This document shows, in pieces, positions 28,652 to 37,786 of a stretch of DNA of 64,000 nt. Origin of the DNA: Methanosarcinaceae archaeon (GTDB lineage Archaea; Halobacteriota; Methanosarcinia; Methanosarcinales; Methanosarcinaceae). Under the pieces are notes generated by a model. That model saw only the letters and a program-made list of their open reading frames with translations. It did not search any database and was not told the origin of the DNA. The DNA is taken from the NCBI GenBank assembly GCA_020055655.1, contig JAIPUR010000001.1:168554-232553 (forward strand), given 5' to 3'. Made by a program: the position numbers and the translations under genes. Positions within the stretch are counted from its first letter, which is position 1. Each line of letters opens with the position of its first letter.

Positions 28652-30013
28652 TTAGCCCTCATAGCCTTTTTCCTCATGTGCTTTTTTCAGGAATCTGATT
28701 TCCTTAATGAACATTATGAAAACGATCGCAAACATCAGATATTGTCCAATCGGAGTTGCCAGCCACACACCTGTAAGTCCGTAATATCGTGGTAAAATGA
28801 ACAGAAAAGGCAGAATGAATAGGAATATCTTTCCAAACTGTATGAAAAGTGATGGTTTTACTTTGTTCACAGATTGGAAATAAACCGCTACGGCAATTAT
28901 CATTCCTTCCACTAAAAGCCCTGACATGAATATTCTCATACCTACTATGGCTGTTTCCAGAAGCTGTGGATCATTCGGGTTGAACATTTTGATGATAGTT
29001 TCAGGAAACAGGAAAAACACAGTAAATCCCAGCATTCCAATCATCAGGCAGGCAGACAGGGTCATTTTCATTGCAGTATAAACTCTGCCATAGAGATTTG
29101 CTCCATAATTAAATCCAATTATTGGTTGTACTCCGGCGGATATTCCTTCAAATATCATAAAGACAATGGAAAAAGAGTACTGTATCACACCATATGATGA
29201 AACTGCTATTTCTGTGCCATATATGAGTAGCATATAGTTGTAGGATAATACAAGAACCGCAAGTGAGGCCTGCATTACAAAAGCAGGAAATCCGGCCTTC
29301 AATATTCCGGCAATTATTTTGATATCAGGGGAGATATCTGATAAATGAAGTCTTAAATTAGCATGATGACTGAAAAAGTAATATGTGTATACTGTCGATG
29401 GCACTGCAAATGCAATAATAGTAGCTATAGCAGCACCTTGCATTCCCATTCCCCACTTCATAACAAAAAAGTAATCAAGAATGATATTGGTTGAAGCACT
29501 TAGCGCTGTTATAAGCATTACAAATGTAGGTCTTCCATCATTACGAACCATGGATTCAAGTGAAATACCTGCGATGAAGAATATTGCCCCAAAGAACATT
29601 CTTTTGAGATATATATTCGCCATTTCAAAAACAGTACCTTTTGCACCTATGACAGTTAACAATGGCTCGCTGAAAAAAAGTCCTATTATTGCAAATATTG
29701 CTCCGCTTAAAATTATCAGTGGATAAAGATCTGATGCTATTTTATGAGCTTGCTTTCTGTTTCCTTTTCCAAGCTCAAGTGCTACCAGAGCAGCCGAACC
29801 TGTTCCCAGAAGCAGAGATACTGATATCATGAATATCAAAAGGGGATATACTAGAGTAGCCGAAGCAAGACCAGCACTCCCAAGCACATTACCAATAAAA
29901 TAACCATCAATGATTATCTGGATTCCACCTATAATGAATCCAACAACAGCAGGTATTGTAAATTTCCTGAATAACTTAGCTATACTTTCAACTGCTAATT
30001 CTTGCTCACTCAT
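28652..30013 (-). CDS. MATE family efflux transporter
   Basis: 453 residues from ATG at 30013, picked because a GGGGAATG site lies just before it; an upstream ATG at 30061 gives 16 extra non-homologous residues. Twelve hydrophobic segments in two six-helix halves are seen. Family features are KFTIPAVVGFIIGGIQIIID at the first helix and the repeat-half segment FSIVFMIFEGISAGVQPIIG with GFNYGANLYGR. It exports drugs or metabolites by Na+ or H+ antiport. Substrate unknown. Confidence 0.92.
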   Translation of the reverse strand: MSEQELAVESIAKLFRKFTIPAVVGFIIGGIQIIIDGYFIGNVLGSAGLASATLVYPLLIFMISVSLLLGTGSAALVALELGKGNRKQAHKIASDLYPLIILSGAIFAIIGLFFSEPLLTVIGAKGTVFEMANIYLKRMFFGAIFFIAGISLESMVRNDGRPTFVMLITALSASTNIILDYFFVMKWGMGMQGAAIATIIAFAVPSTVYTYYFFSHHANLRLHLSDISPDIKIIAGILKAGFPAFVMQASLAVLVLSYNYMLLIYGTEIAVSSYGVIQYSFSIVFMIFEGISAGVQPIIGFNYGANLYGRVYTAMKMTLSACLMIGMLGFTVFFLFPETIIKMFNPNDPQLLETAIVGMRIFMSGLLVEGMIIAVAVYFQSVNKVKPSLFIQFGKIFLFILPFLFILPRYYGLTGVWLATPIGQYLMFAIVFIMFIKEIRFLKKAHEEKGYEG

Positions 30014-30213
30014 TTCATTCCCCGGAAATGATAGAATGATATATTTACATGAAAAATCCATTGCTACAAAGCAAGTATTTAAAGATTATACAAATCTATA
30101 TTTTCTTGTAAAATTTTATTTTTAAAAAAGCTGTTTCGCTAATTCTTGCTGTTTCAACGTTTAAATGAATTGTAAACAATACAGCCTTATATCAGTATGT
30201 ACTCTAACACAGC

Positions 30214-30978
30214 ATGGCAAGCTACAACATGATGGTAAAGGATGTTATAAAAAAATCTGATGTTCTTCTTGAGGTGGTAGATGCCCGTTTCCCCGATGAG
30301 ACGAGAAACAGTGATGTTGAAAGACTTGTTAAGCGCTCAGGGAAACCACTTATAATCGTTCTCAATAAATGTGACCTCGTATCAAAAGAGAAACTTGAGG
30401 CAAGCAAGTCTCGCTTGTCAAAGGTTGCACCTGCTGTTTTTGTTTCCGTAAAGGAAAGATTTGGTACTACAATGCTCAGGCATAAGATACTTGAAGTTGC
30501 CAATATGAGGGGTAAGAATGTCCTTGTCGGCAGTCTTGGTTATCCGAACACAGGTAAATCATCTGTTATAAATGGTGTTTCCGGCAAGACAAAGGCCAGT
30601 ACATCCTCAGTATCAGGACATACAAAAGGTGTCCAGTTGGTTAATGCAGGTTCAAAGATCATGTTCCTTGATACACCAGGTGTCATTCCTTTTGCTGATA
30701 ATGATGAGTACATTCAAGGTCTATTGGGTGTAAAAGATGCTACCCACTTAAATGATCCAATTGGTGTTGCCATGAGGATAGTTGAGAAGTTCCGTGAAGA
30801 GAATCCAAACGCATTGGAAGAATTCTATAACATTGATATCAGAGATCTGATGATAGATGAAGTTCTTGAAATGATAGGACTTGAATGCAATTTCCTGAAG
30901 AAGAAAGGCGAGATAGATGAAGGAAGAACTGCCACTCGTATCATCAATGATTGGCAAAAAGGTTCGCTTCTGACATAA
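30214..30978 (+). CDS. Circularly permuted GTPase (YlqF/YawG family)
   Basis: 254 residues. The G motifs occur in permuted order: G4 NKCD (residues 51-54), then G1 GYPNTGKSS (109-117), a Thr-containing G2 near GHTKG, and G3 DTPG (153-156). This G4-G1-G2-G3 order defines the YlqF/YawG/HSR1 group, which assists large ribosomal subunit assembly. The C-terminal region (about 190-254) is the helical RNA-binding tail. Role in archaeal ribosome assembly is by family knowledge. Confidence 0.93.
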   Translation: MASYNMMVKDVIKKSDVLLEVVDARFPDETRNSDVERLVKRSGKPLIIVLNKCDLVSKEKLEASKSRLSKVAPAVFVSVKERFGTTMLRHKILEVANMRGKNVLVGSLGYPNTGKSSVINGVSGKTKASTSSVSGHTKGVQLVNAGSKIMFLDTPGVIPFADNDEYIQGLLGVKDATHLNDPIGVAMRIVEKFREENPNALEEFYNIDIRDLMIDEVLEMIGLECNFLKKKGEIDEGRTATRIINDWQKGSLLT

Positions 30979-31017
30979 TTATTTTCCATCTGTTCTTTGC
31001 AGTTGCAGTTAATCTAG

Positions 31018-31045
31018 AAGATAGCTTTAGCTATCTTTTATTTTG
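31018..31045 (+). terminator. Hairpin terminator after the permuted GTPase
   Basis: Perfect stem AAGATAGC-TTTA-GCTATCTT (31018-31037) followed by TTATTTTG, 40 bases after the stop codon. Confidence 0.6.
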
Positions 31046-31159
31046 AAAAATGAAAAGAATAACTTTGATTAATACAAAAAAGAAATTGAGTTCCCTTCTA
31101 TTTTCATTTGGAGTATCCATATAAAAAATAGATGAAATGGGAGATCCCAGTTACAAAAA

Positions 31160-31651
31160 TTAGTCGATTTTATCGAAGTCAGCTGCACCTGCACCACAAA
31201 TTGGACAGCTTTTGTGTGGTTCGCCTTCTACGGTGTTACCACAGACCTTGCATACATAGTAATCAGTTTCTTCGTTCTCACCGATGTTGTCAAGTGCCTT
31301 CTGGTAGAGGGTTGCGTGTATCTGTTCAACTTTGTTAGCAACATCAAAGGTCCATGCTGCTTCTACATTCCCTTCATCTTCAGCTGTTTTGATGAATCCT
31401 GGATACATTTCATCGAACTCAAATGTTTCGCCGCTGATAGCTTCTTCCAGATTTTCCTTTGTGCTCTTGATTCCTTTTAGTACCCTGAGGTGGTTGTGTG
31501 CGTGTACTGTTTCAGCTGCCGCAGCTGCTCTGAACAATTTTGCAACCTGAGTGAAGCCTTCTGAATCAGCTTTTTCTGCAAATGCCAAATACTTTCTGTT
31601 TGCCTGGGATTCGCCTGCAAAGGCTCCTTCTAAATTTTCGATTGTACTCAT
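31160..31651 (-). CDS. rbr: Rubrerythrin
   Basis: 163 residues. N-terminal four-helix di-iron domain with the ligand-bearing EGAFAGESQANRKYLAFAEK (residues 8-27), AAAAAETVHAHNHL and NKVEQIHATLYQ; C-terminal rubredoxin-like [Fe(Cys)4] domain with CKVCG and CPICG. It reduces hydrogen peroxide with electrons from rubredoxin. The start has an AGGTATAATT context. The gene stands alone with its own AT-rich promoter region. The 430 bases up to the next gene hold no other coding frame that I can support. Confidence 0.97.
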   Translation of the reverse strand: MSTIENLEGAFAGESQANRKYLAFAEKADSEGFTQVAKLFRAAAAAETVHAHNHLRVLKGIKSTKENLEEAISGETFEFDEMYPGFIKTAEDEGNVEAAWTFDVANKVEQIHATLYQKALDNIGENEETDYYVCKVCGNTVEGEPHKSCPICGAGAADFDKID

Positions 31652-32022
31652 AATTATACCTCAAATTTTAGTCATGTTAATATTGTAAAAAGTAGTATAA
31701 AGACTTTTAAGATTAATGCAAGTTTAATGAAATACCGTAAACAAACACTATGTTGGAAATAGCAAATTGTTATATACTTACGAATACATAGTCAAGTCGA
31801 AGTTAGCTTACTTGGCGATTCTGGAAAATGAATATCCCTTTCCACTATTTCTTTTGGGTTAATTGATAAATAAAGGGTAATTCGTGTTGATCACAGAATA
31901 ATTGATGCATCTCATGTAAGATAGTTCACAATCAAACAATGCTTAAGATACAAATTCTGTGTATAAGCTTAAAATTTGTGATTTTTGTGTCAGCTAAGGC
32001 ACTAGAGACTTTTGATTAGGAC

Positions 32023-32063
32023 TGACCAATAAGGTCATACGAGCTATCTCCCGCCTTGCGGGA
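32023..32063 (+). promoter_or_regulatory. Two-hairpin 5' leader of the small zinc-ribbon gene
   Basis: Stem 1 is TGACC-AATAA-GGTCA (32023-32037); stem 2 is the GC-rich TCCCGC-CTT-GCGGGA (32049-32063). They lie 20-60 bases upstream of the ATG at 32083, with the GAGG ribosome binding site just after stem 2. The structured leader could be a thermosensor or stability element; that is inference. Confidence 0.45.
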
Positions 32064-32082
32064 ATATTAAAGAGGTAATAAA

Positions 32083-32265
32083 ATGAGAAACGATAGAGGC
32101 AGTGATTCACGCGGCGGAAACCATTCAAGAGGTCCTAGAGAAATGCATAAAGCAACCTGTGCAGATTGCAAGCAGGAAACAGAAGTTCCTTTCAAGCCAT
32201 CTGGTGAAAGACCTGTATATTGCAGGGAATGCTTCCAGAGCCACAGACCAGCTAAGAAATACTAG
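32083..32265 (+). CDS. Small CxxC-x17-CxxC zinc-ribbon protein
   Basis: 60 residues. An Arg/Gly/Ser-rich N-terminus (RNDRGSDSRGGNHSRG) precedes one zinc-binding module, CADC (residues 26-29) and CREC spaced by 17 residues, with the conserved VPFKPSGERPVYC between. This CxxC-x17-CxxC domain is widespread in archaeal and candidate-phylum small proteins; the RGG-like arm suggests RNA binding, possibly as a chaperone. GAGGTAATAA precedes the ATG. The leader has two hairpins. Confidence 0.85.
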   Translation: MRNDRGSDSRGGNHSRGPREMHKATCADCKQETEVPFKPSGERPVYCRECFQSHRPAKKY

Positions 32266-32330
32266 ACACAGGATCTTATATCAAATTTAAAAGATGGCAG
32301 AATAAAGTGAATATAAATTCACTTTGATCT

Positions 32331-32579
32331 TTACTCTGCTATCACAACTATTTTTTCTGCACTGATTATTGCTGGTATACTCAAAGTTACAGCAGGTCCG
32401 AAATGTCCAGTTATCTTCATTCCTTTTTCAAGATCATTAATGCTTAGTTCTTTTTCATTTTCATATATGATCTCATTCCAGATGTCGATATTTAAGTAGA
32501 TCTCATCATATATACCTTCACCATTGCAGAGAAGTTGCGTAACACCTTCTTGACGTTCTATTTTGCTGATGGTAAATAA
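32331..32579 (-). pseudogene. Truncated DUF3221-like domain gene
   Basis: An 82-codon minus frame is bounded upstream by a stop and has no start. Its product LFTISKIERQEGVTQLLCNG, then IYDEIYLNIDIW, DLEKGMKITGHFGPAV and the ending AEKIVVIAE resembles the small OB-like DUF3221 domain of lipoproteins. The signal peptide and N-terminus are missing. It fills the 518-base gap between the zinc-ribbon gene and thrC; the rest of the gap appears empty. Confidence 0.55.
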
Positions 32580-32783
32580 CTACTCTTTAAAATACAAGTT
32601 AACTTAAAGTCTTATGATGCTGTTTTTAAGAATAATAGGAATTATCATCGTAGGTATGTATGAAAAAAGATCATCCCAAAGAACAAATTACAACAGCAAG
32701 ATATTCATAGTAACCTGATATTTAAGGATACAAGAATAAAAAATAGTTAAATTTCTATAATCATTCAAATAAACCTGATCAAC

Positions 32784-34127
32784 ATGAAACTCTACAGCAC
32801 CAATCTCAAAGCAGAAGAAGTATCATTTGAAACTGCTCTTATAAATGGTCTTGCTCCTGATAAAGGTCTTTATATGCCAAAGGAATTACCGGTTTTCTCA
32901 AAAGATGAACTGGTATCATTAAAAGACGGATCTTATCCTGAAATTGCTTTTCAGATCCTGAAAAATGTACTTAAAGGAGAAATTGATGAGGAGTCTCTAA
33001 AAAGTATTGTATATGATGCCTATAACTATGAAGTTCCACTTGAGGAAATTGATGAAAACACATATATCATGAGACTTGACCAGGGTCCAACTGCATCATT
33101 CAAGGACTTTGCTGCTCGCATGATGGCAAGGCTTATGCAGTATTATCTTAGCAAGGAAAACAAAAGTCTGACTATTCTTACTGCCACATCCGGTGATACA
33201 GGAAGTGCTGTTGCTCATGCATTTTATGGACTTGACAATATCAGGGTCATTGTGCTTTTCCCTGAAACAGAGGTTTCTGACCGTCAGCGCAAGCAGATGA
33301 CAACTTTGAACAAGAACATTTCCGCAATAGCCATTGATGGTAAATTCGATGACTGTCAGGCAATGGTAAAACAGGCATTTGCAGATGAGGATCTCAAGCC
33401 TTTCAATCTTTCATCAGCAAACTCCATCAATATTGGTCGTCTTGTGCCCCAGTCACTTTACTACTTCTATTCATACCTTAAATTGAGAAATTTCCCTGAT
33501 GAGGTGATCTTCTCCATACCATCTGGTAATTTCGGAAACATGATGGGATGTTTACTGGCAAAGAAAATGGGTCTTCCTGTGAAAAAGATACTGTCATCGG
33601 TCAATGATAATGATGAAGTACCTAAATTCCTCAACACAGGCGAATACCACAAAATAGAGCCTTCTAGAAACTCTCTTTCAAATGCAATGAACGTGGGACA
33701 CCCAAGCAACCTTGCAAGGCTGATTACCCTTTATGGTGGGGAAATGGATGAATCAGGCACCATAAACAAAATGCCAGACATGGATTCCCTCAAAAATGAT
33801 GTGATTTCCATTTCTGTAACTGATGAAGAAACAAAAGCAACTGTGAAGGAATTCTATGATGAAAGGAATATCCTCATAGAGCCGCATGGTGCGGTAGGTA
33901 TCAAGGGTCTGATGGATTACAGGGAGAAGACGGGAGATAATACATTTGCAATTACACTTGAAACTGCTCATCCTGCAAAGTTCCCTGCAGAAGTGGAAGC
34001 CATCATCGGTGTTGAGCCTGAGCCTTCTCAGAATTTACTGGATATTGAGAGTAAAGAAGAGAAAATGGACCATATCGACACAGATTACGCAAAATTCAAA
34101 AAATATCTGAAGGAAAAGCTTGGATAA
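32784..34127 (+). CDS. thrC: Threonine synthase
   Basis: 447 residues, matching the long ThrC type of enteric bacteria and some methanogens. The N-terminus MKLYSTNLKAEEVSFETAL is typical; the PLP lysine lies in GPTASFKDFAARMM (near residue 108), followed by the phosphate-binding TATSGDTGSAVAHAF (131-145) and a SIPSGNFGNMMGC loop. It converts O-phosphohomoserine to threonine. The gene has its own promoter region and no operon partners. Confidence 0.97.
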   Translation: MKLYSTNLKAEEVSFETALINGLAPDKGLYMPKELPVFSKDELVSLKDGSYPEIAFQILKNVLKGEIDEESLKSIVYDAYNYEVPLEEIDENTYIMRLDQGPTASFKDFAARMMARLMQYYLSKENKSLTILTATSGDTGSAVAHAFYGLDNIRVIVLFPETEVSDRQRKQMTTLNKNISAIAIDGKFDDCQAMVKQAFADEDLKPFNLSSANSINIGRLVPQSLYYFYSYLKLRNFPDEVIFSIPSGNFGNMMGCLLAKKMGLPVKKILSSVNDNDEVPKFLNTGEYHKIEPSRNSLSNAMNVGHPSNLARLITLYGGEMDESGTINKMPDMDSLKNDVISISVTDEETKATVKEFYDERNILIEPHGAVGIKGLMDYREKTGDNTFAITLETAHPAKFPAEVEAIIGVEPEPSQNLLDIESKEEKMDHIDTDYAKFKKYLKEKLG

Positions 34128-34223
34128 GTATTTTCCTTTTTTACCGCTTAACTATAATAATTAATTTATAAGCATTCGTCACATTAATATCCTTATAGGT
34201 ACTTACTGGCAAATGGTACCGGT

Positions 34224-35096
34224 ATGATATTTATAAAAACGTATTCTAAGTTAACTTTTGTTTTATTACTTCTATGTACAACATTGATGATCATCCCAGC
34301 TAGTGCAGATGACGATATTGCCTCAATAGGTGATTACAGTTCATTGATCGTGGTACCCTCCACAGACAATGTGAAACCAGGTGAGCCATTTACAGTGGAT
34401 GTGTTCTTGAACCCCTCTGAACCTATTTCCGGTGTACAGTTCGATCTGACATTTATAGACTACAGTGGTTGTACAGTTGCTAATGTAGAAGAAGGTGACT
34501 TCTTTTCAAAACATATGGCACTGACAAGTTTTGGGAATATTGTCAAACCAGACTCAGATAGCTATTCAACCATATATTCTGCAGCACTTGGCCCTCATCA
34601 AATATTAGAACCAGGTAATTTAGCAAGAATACAAATGATAGCTGGTAGCTCACCAGGATATTTGACTATAGAACTTTCAGATATTATCGTAAGTAATTCA
34701 CGATCTCAGGAATCAACATATAAAGTGGAGAATACAAAGGTGCTTGTAGACTCAAAACCTGTATTGTCTCCTATGGAAACAGTTCAGGTAGCTGAAGGAA
34801 ATTCAGTTTCTTTTATAGTAAATGCTTTTGATCCGGATTATGATCATCTGAGCTTTTCCAGTGATTCTCTTCCAGAAGGAGCTTCTCTTGATGCTTCTAC
34901 GGGAGCGTTTGAATGGACTCCATCTGTTGAGCAAATTGGAGAATATATGCTTGAATTTGTGGTAAATGATGGATATCTATCAGATCAACAATCAATAACT
35001 ATCGTTGTTAGCTCATCGAGTTCGGATGATGACACCAAATATATGTCTTTAACTGATCTATATAGATGGCTGCGGATCAATGGATACAGAGATTAA
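34224..35096 (+). CDS. Secreted cohesin-domain protein with Ig-like domain
   Basis: 290 residues. Signal peptide about residues 1-28 (LLLLCTTLMIIPASADD). Residues 38-180 fit a type I/II cohesin fold: SSLIVVPSTDNVKPGEPFTV, ISGVQFDLTFID, then VEEGDFFSKH and PGNLARIQMIAGS. Residues about 183-263 form a cadherin-like/Ig domain (FDPDYDHLSFSSDSLPEGAS, FEWTPSVEQIGEY). A Ser-rich linker leads to an aromatic C-terminus, LYRWLRINGYRD. It probably binds a dockerin; the dockerin-like beta-helix protein at 18086 is a candidate partner. No anchor is seen, so attachment to the cell is unclear. Confidence 0.85.
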   Translation: MIFIKTYSKLTFVLLLLCTTLMIIPASADDDIASIGDYSSLIVVPSTDNVKPGEPFTVDVFLNPSEPISGVQFDLTFIDYSGCTVANVEEGDFFSKHMALTSFGNIVKPDSDSYSTIYSAALGPHQILEPGNLARIQMIAGSSPGYLTIELSDIIVSNSRSQESTYKVENTKVLVDSKPVLSPMETVQVAEGNSVSFIVNAFDPDYDHLSFSSDSLPEGASLDASTGAFEWTPSVEQIGEYMLEFVVNDGYLSDQQSITIVVSSSSSDDDTKYMSLTDLYRWLRINGYRD

Positions 35097-35174
35097 ATAA
35101 AATATACATGAACTTAAAAAGTAATGAATGGTATTTAACTAACTATCACCTTTATTTTTATTTCTAAAAAGACA

Positions 35175-35237
35175 CCTGCATCATTGCAGGCTCAATATTT
35201 GCAGCTGGAATAATATTTGCAGCTGGAATAATATTTG
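35175..35237. repeat. Hairpin CCTGCA-TCAT-TGCAGG followed by 18-bp tandem repeat
   Basis: A perfect 6-bp stem (35175-35190) is followed at once by ATATTTGCAGCTGGAATA repeated exactly twice (35195-35212, 35213-35230) and a third partial copy to 35237. It lies in the spacer after the cohesin gene. Function unknown. Confidence 0.7.
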
Positions 35238-35328
35238 AATAATGGTGAGATTAACTAAATAAATACATTCGCACTGTTCTATTGAAGTCAGCAGATCTCT
35301 CTTCAGCTTCTTCTCAAACAATCATTAG

Positions 35329-35739
35329 TTAAAACCATGTGCTAAGGACATACATGGGGCTGACAAAACCAAGGATCACAAGTATATTATTTGCAACGAT
35401 GAGAATCCCAACAGTGATCAATGAGTATCTAAGAAGTGCCCAAAGCTCTTGTTGCTGATTTTTTTTCAAATATAAATATTCAATGTAGAACAATAACAAG
35501 AATAGTAATTTGATCACTATGAGAATACTGAATCCATAATGTTCAATGGACTTTGAAATTATGTAATTCCCTTCAACCCCCATATCCATTTCTATTGCAA
35601 AGAAAGTTGTAAGTATATCTCCTACAAAATAAAAAGCAATAAAGTATCTCACTTGAAAAATGAACTTAATGAAGCTTGAGTACGTGTCTTGAACCCAAAA
35701 CCAGAGGTACTTGTTTCTTAAATAATGGATATGTTCCAA
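35329..35739 (-). CDS. DUF5658-like membrane protein
   Basis: 136 residues with about four hydrophobic segments. The segment YFIAFYFVGDILTTFFAIEM, with Asp and Thr-Thr inside the helix, followed by a second half beginning EHYGFSILIVIKL, resembles the small archaeal DUF5658 family of unknown function. It has no operon partner. The 230-base spacers on both sides show no other gene. Confidence 0.7.
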   Translation of the reverse strand: MEHIHYLRNKYLWFWVQDTYSSFIKFIFQVRYFIAFYFVGDILTTFFAIEMDMGVEGNYIISKSIEHYGFSILIVIKLLFLLLFYIEYLYLKKNQQQELWALLRYSLITVGILIVANNILVILGFVSPMYVLSTWF

Positions 35740-35960
35740 AGTCCCAACCCCAATAGATCACATGTCTTTTGAACCTATAAGTTTTAAGAAACAATGTTTC
35801 GAAACATAGATATCATAAGGGAAAAGTTTGGTATATAAAAACTGAATATTCAAAAATTGAATGTAGATCAATGTTTAATGTTCGATCCGAAAAATGCTCT
35901 CTATTTTTCCACCATATCAATTTCTCTTATTATTATAAACTTTGAAATCATAATTCAAAG

Positions 35961-36992
35961 TTACCCATTTTCCTGATAATACTCATCCCTTGCATACACC
36001 AGAGATTTCAATTGGTCAAGACTTGTATGGGGAGCTAATCCGCAACCAGGTGCAATGATATCAACACCATCCTCTATGCATTGCTTTGCTTCTTTTTTGA
36101 TGATATCAGGAGATTTATCAAGTAATGTTGCTGATGGGGATATGTTTCCAATTATTGCAGACCGCTGACCTATTATTTGTTTTGCATATCTGATATCCAC
36201 TTTTTCCTCTATACTCAATCCATTAAAACCAGAGCTTGCCATATGGTCGAGGATATCAGATGTATCTCCGCAGATGTGCAGTATTTTAAGTCCATTAAGT
36301 TGACTTGTGATGGAATGATATTCAGGAAGAACCATGGATTCAAAAAGAGAAGGAGGTAAAATATCAGGCCCTGCTTCAGAATCAATTATAACAATTGCAT
36401 CGACCCCATGGCCATATAATGCACTGGCGTATTTTAAACAGGCTTCAGTTCCTATTTGAAGCAAGCTTTTGAATTTCTCTTCATCTGTGATGCACCACAT
36501 GAGGTAGTTAGTAGCACCGGATAGATAGAACGCAGTAGCAGCTGATCCTATTAACCCTGCAATAATAGGTGTTTTATCACCAACTCTTTCCCGTACTATC
36601 CTGGCCGCCTCTAATACAGTTTTAATTCTGGGCTTCTCTATAATATCATCAGGAACACTAATATTCTTTACATCATCCTTTGTTTTGCATGGAAAATCCA
36701 GCTGGTACGGTTGGGTATCAAAGGAGCCTTTATCAAAACTACAACCGAGACTCTCTGCAAGAACGCTTGTACAAAATGGAACACGTACTGCTTCAAGACC
36801 TGCTAACTCATTAGCTGCAATTGCAAGTGTCGCCATCTTTTCAGGATCGTAGTTTGCTTCTGGCCATCCTGCTCCAGAGAGTTCCATAAGATCTACTATT
36901 CCTGTTTGGGTTACAGCACAGACAGGAATCTTGTCCACAGCTTCTTTTTTCAATGCGCTTATAAATCGTTCTCTTTGCGTTATATTTTCCAT
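35961..36992 (-). CDS. Methylcobamide:coenzyme M methyltransferase (MtaA/MtbA family)
   Basis: 343 residues from ATG at 36992 (MENITQRERFISALKKE); an upstream ATG at 37025 gives 11 extra residues. The UROD-fold family of MtaA, MtbA and CmtA is clear from VDKIPVCAVTQTGIVDLM and from the zinc site: LHICGD supplies His and Cys, and IAPGCGLAPHT supplies the second Cys. It moves the methyl group from a methylated corrinoid protein to coenzyme M during methylotrophic methanogenesis. No cognate corrinoid protein or substrate methyltransferase is adjacent (only a truncated corrinoid protein 2 kb away), so methanol versus methylamine specificity is undecided. Confidence 0.88.
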   Translation of the reverse strand: MENITQRERFISALKKEAVDKIPVCAVTQTGIVDLMELSGAGWPEANYDPEKMATLAIAANELAGLEAVRVPFCTSVLAESLGCSFDKGSFDTQPYQLDFPCKTKDDVKNISVPDDIIEKPRIKTVLEAARIVRERVGDKTPIIAGLIGSAATAFYLSGATNYLMWCITDEEKFKSLLQIGTEACLKYASALYGHGVDAIVIIDSEAGPDILPPSLFESMVLPEYHSITSQLNGLKILHICGDTSDILDHMASSGFNGLSIEEKVDIRYAKQIIGQRSAIIGNISPSATLLDKSPDIIKKEAKQCIEDGVDIIAPGCGLAPHTSLDQLKSLVYARDEYYQENG

Positions 36993-37195
36993 TGTGTACC
37001 CCATGGTAGATGGCATTCCACGCAATATGGACTATCAGATTATGGATTACCTTCTTTATTTAGATAAATTGCTAATCAGACTCCTCGCTTAAAGTTTCCG
37101 GCCATAATTTGCCATATATGCATATTTTTTTATGATGGGAGCTAACAATTTCTCAGCAACTTATTAATTTTCATGTAAAAATCATGTAAAAAAGT

Positions 37196-37777
37196 TCACT
37201 TAAAAAAATCAATCCCAATTTTCTCAAGAATGCTACCAAGTTTGAATAATGGCAGGCCAACTACATTAAAATAATCGCCTTCTATTCTTTCAACGAAGAG
37301 CGCTCCTTTTCCCTGAATGGCAAATGACCCTGCTTTACCGAATGGCTCATCAGCACGGATGTATGCCTCAATTTCATTTTCCTTAAGTTCTTTCATCCAG
37401 AGATCAGTGACCTCAGATTCCGTTATTTTCTGGTCTGTTTTAGTATCAATTACAGTCATGCCCGTAATAGCCTGTATCTTCTGACCACTGAGCATTTTAA
37501 GCATTGATCTTGCGTGCTCTTCAGAATCCGGTTTTCCGAGAATTTCGCTATTGGATACGATCACAGTATCCGCAGAAATAATAGTGGCATCAGAAAATTT
37601 CCGGGCAATATCTCTTGCTTTTTCAGCTGAGTGATATTTAACAAGCTCTTCAGGTGTCAAGCCGCTCACATGAGCTTCATCATATGAGCTGACACAGACC
37701 TCAAAGTCATTTCCTATTATCTGGGTCAACAGCTCTTTCCTGCGAGCTGACCCAGATGCAAGAATTATTTTACTCAT
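37196..37777 (-). CDS. maf: Maf-like nucleotide pyrophosphatase
   Basis: 193 residues. Family hallmarks: N-terminal ILASGSARRKELL (residues 5-17), ISADTVIVSNSEILGKP (residues 67-83) with the catalytic Asp, and FGKAGSFAIQGKGALFVERI. Maf enzymes hydrolyse canonical or modified NTPs such as dTTP, UTP and pseudo-UTP to monophosphates and are linked to cell division control. It begins 9 bases after the stop of the membrane protein gene upstream and is likely co-transcribed. Confidence 0.95.
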   Translation of the reverse strand: MSKIILASGSARRKELLTQIIGNDFEVCVSSYDEAHVSGLTPEELVKYHSAEKARDIARKFSDATIISADTVIVSNSEILGKPDSEEHARSMLKMLSGQKIQAITGMTVIDTKTDQKITESEVTDLWMKELKENEIEAYIRADEPFGKAGSFAIQGKGALFVERIEGDYFNVVGLPLFKLGSILEKIGIDFFK

Positions 37778-37786
37778 TATCCCTTT

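Noticed and set aside
35961..37025. Uroporphyrinogen decarboxylase (hemE)
   Set aside because: The fold is shared, but the His-x-Cys and C-terminal Cys zinc ligands and the TQTGIVDLM start region fit corrinoid:CoM methyltransferases.
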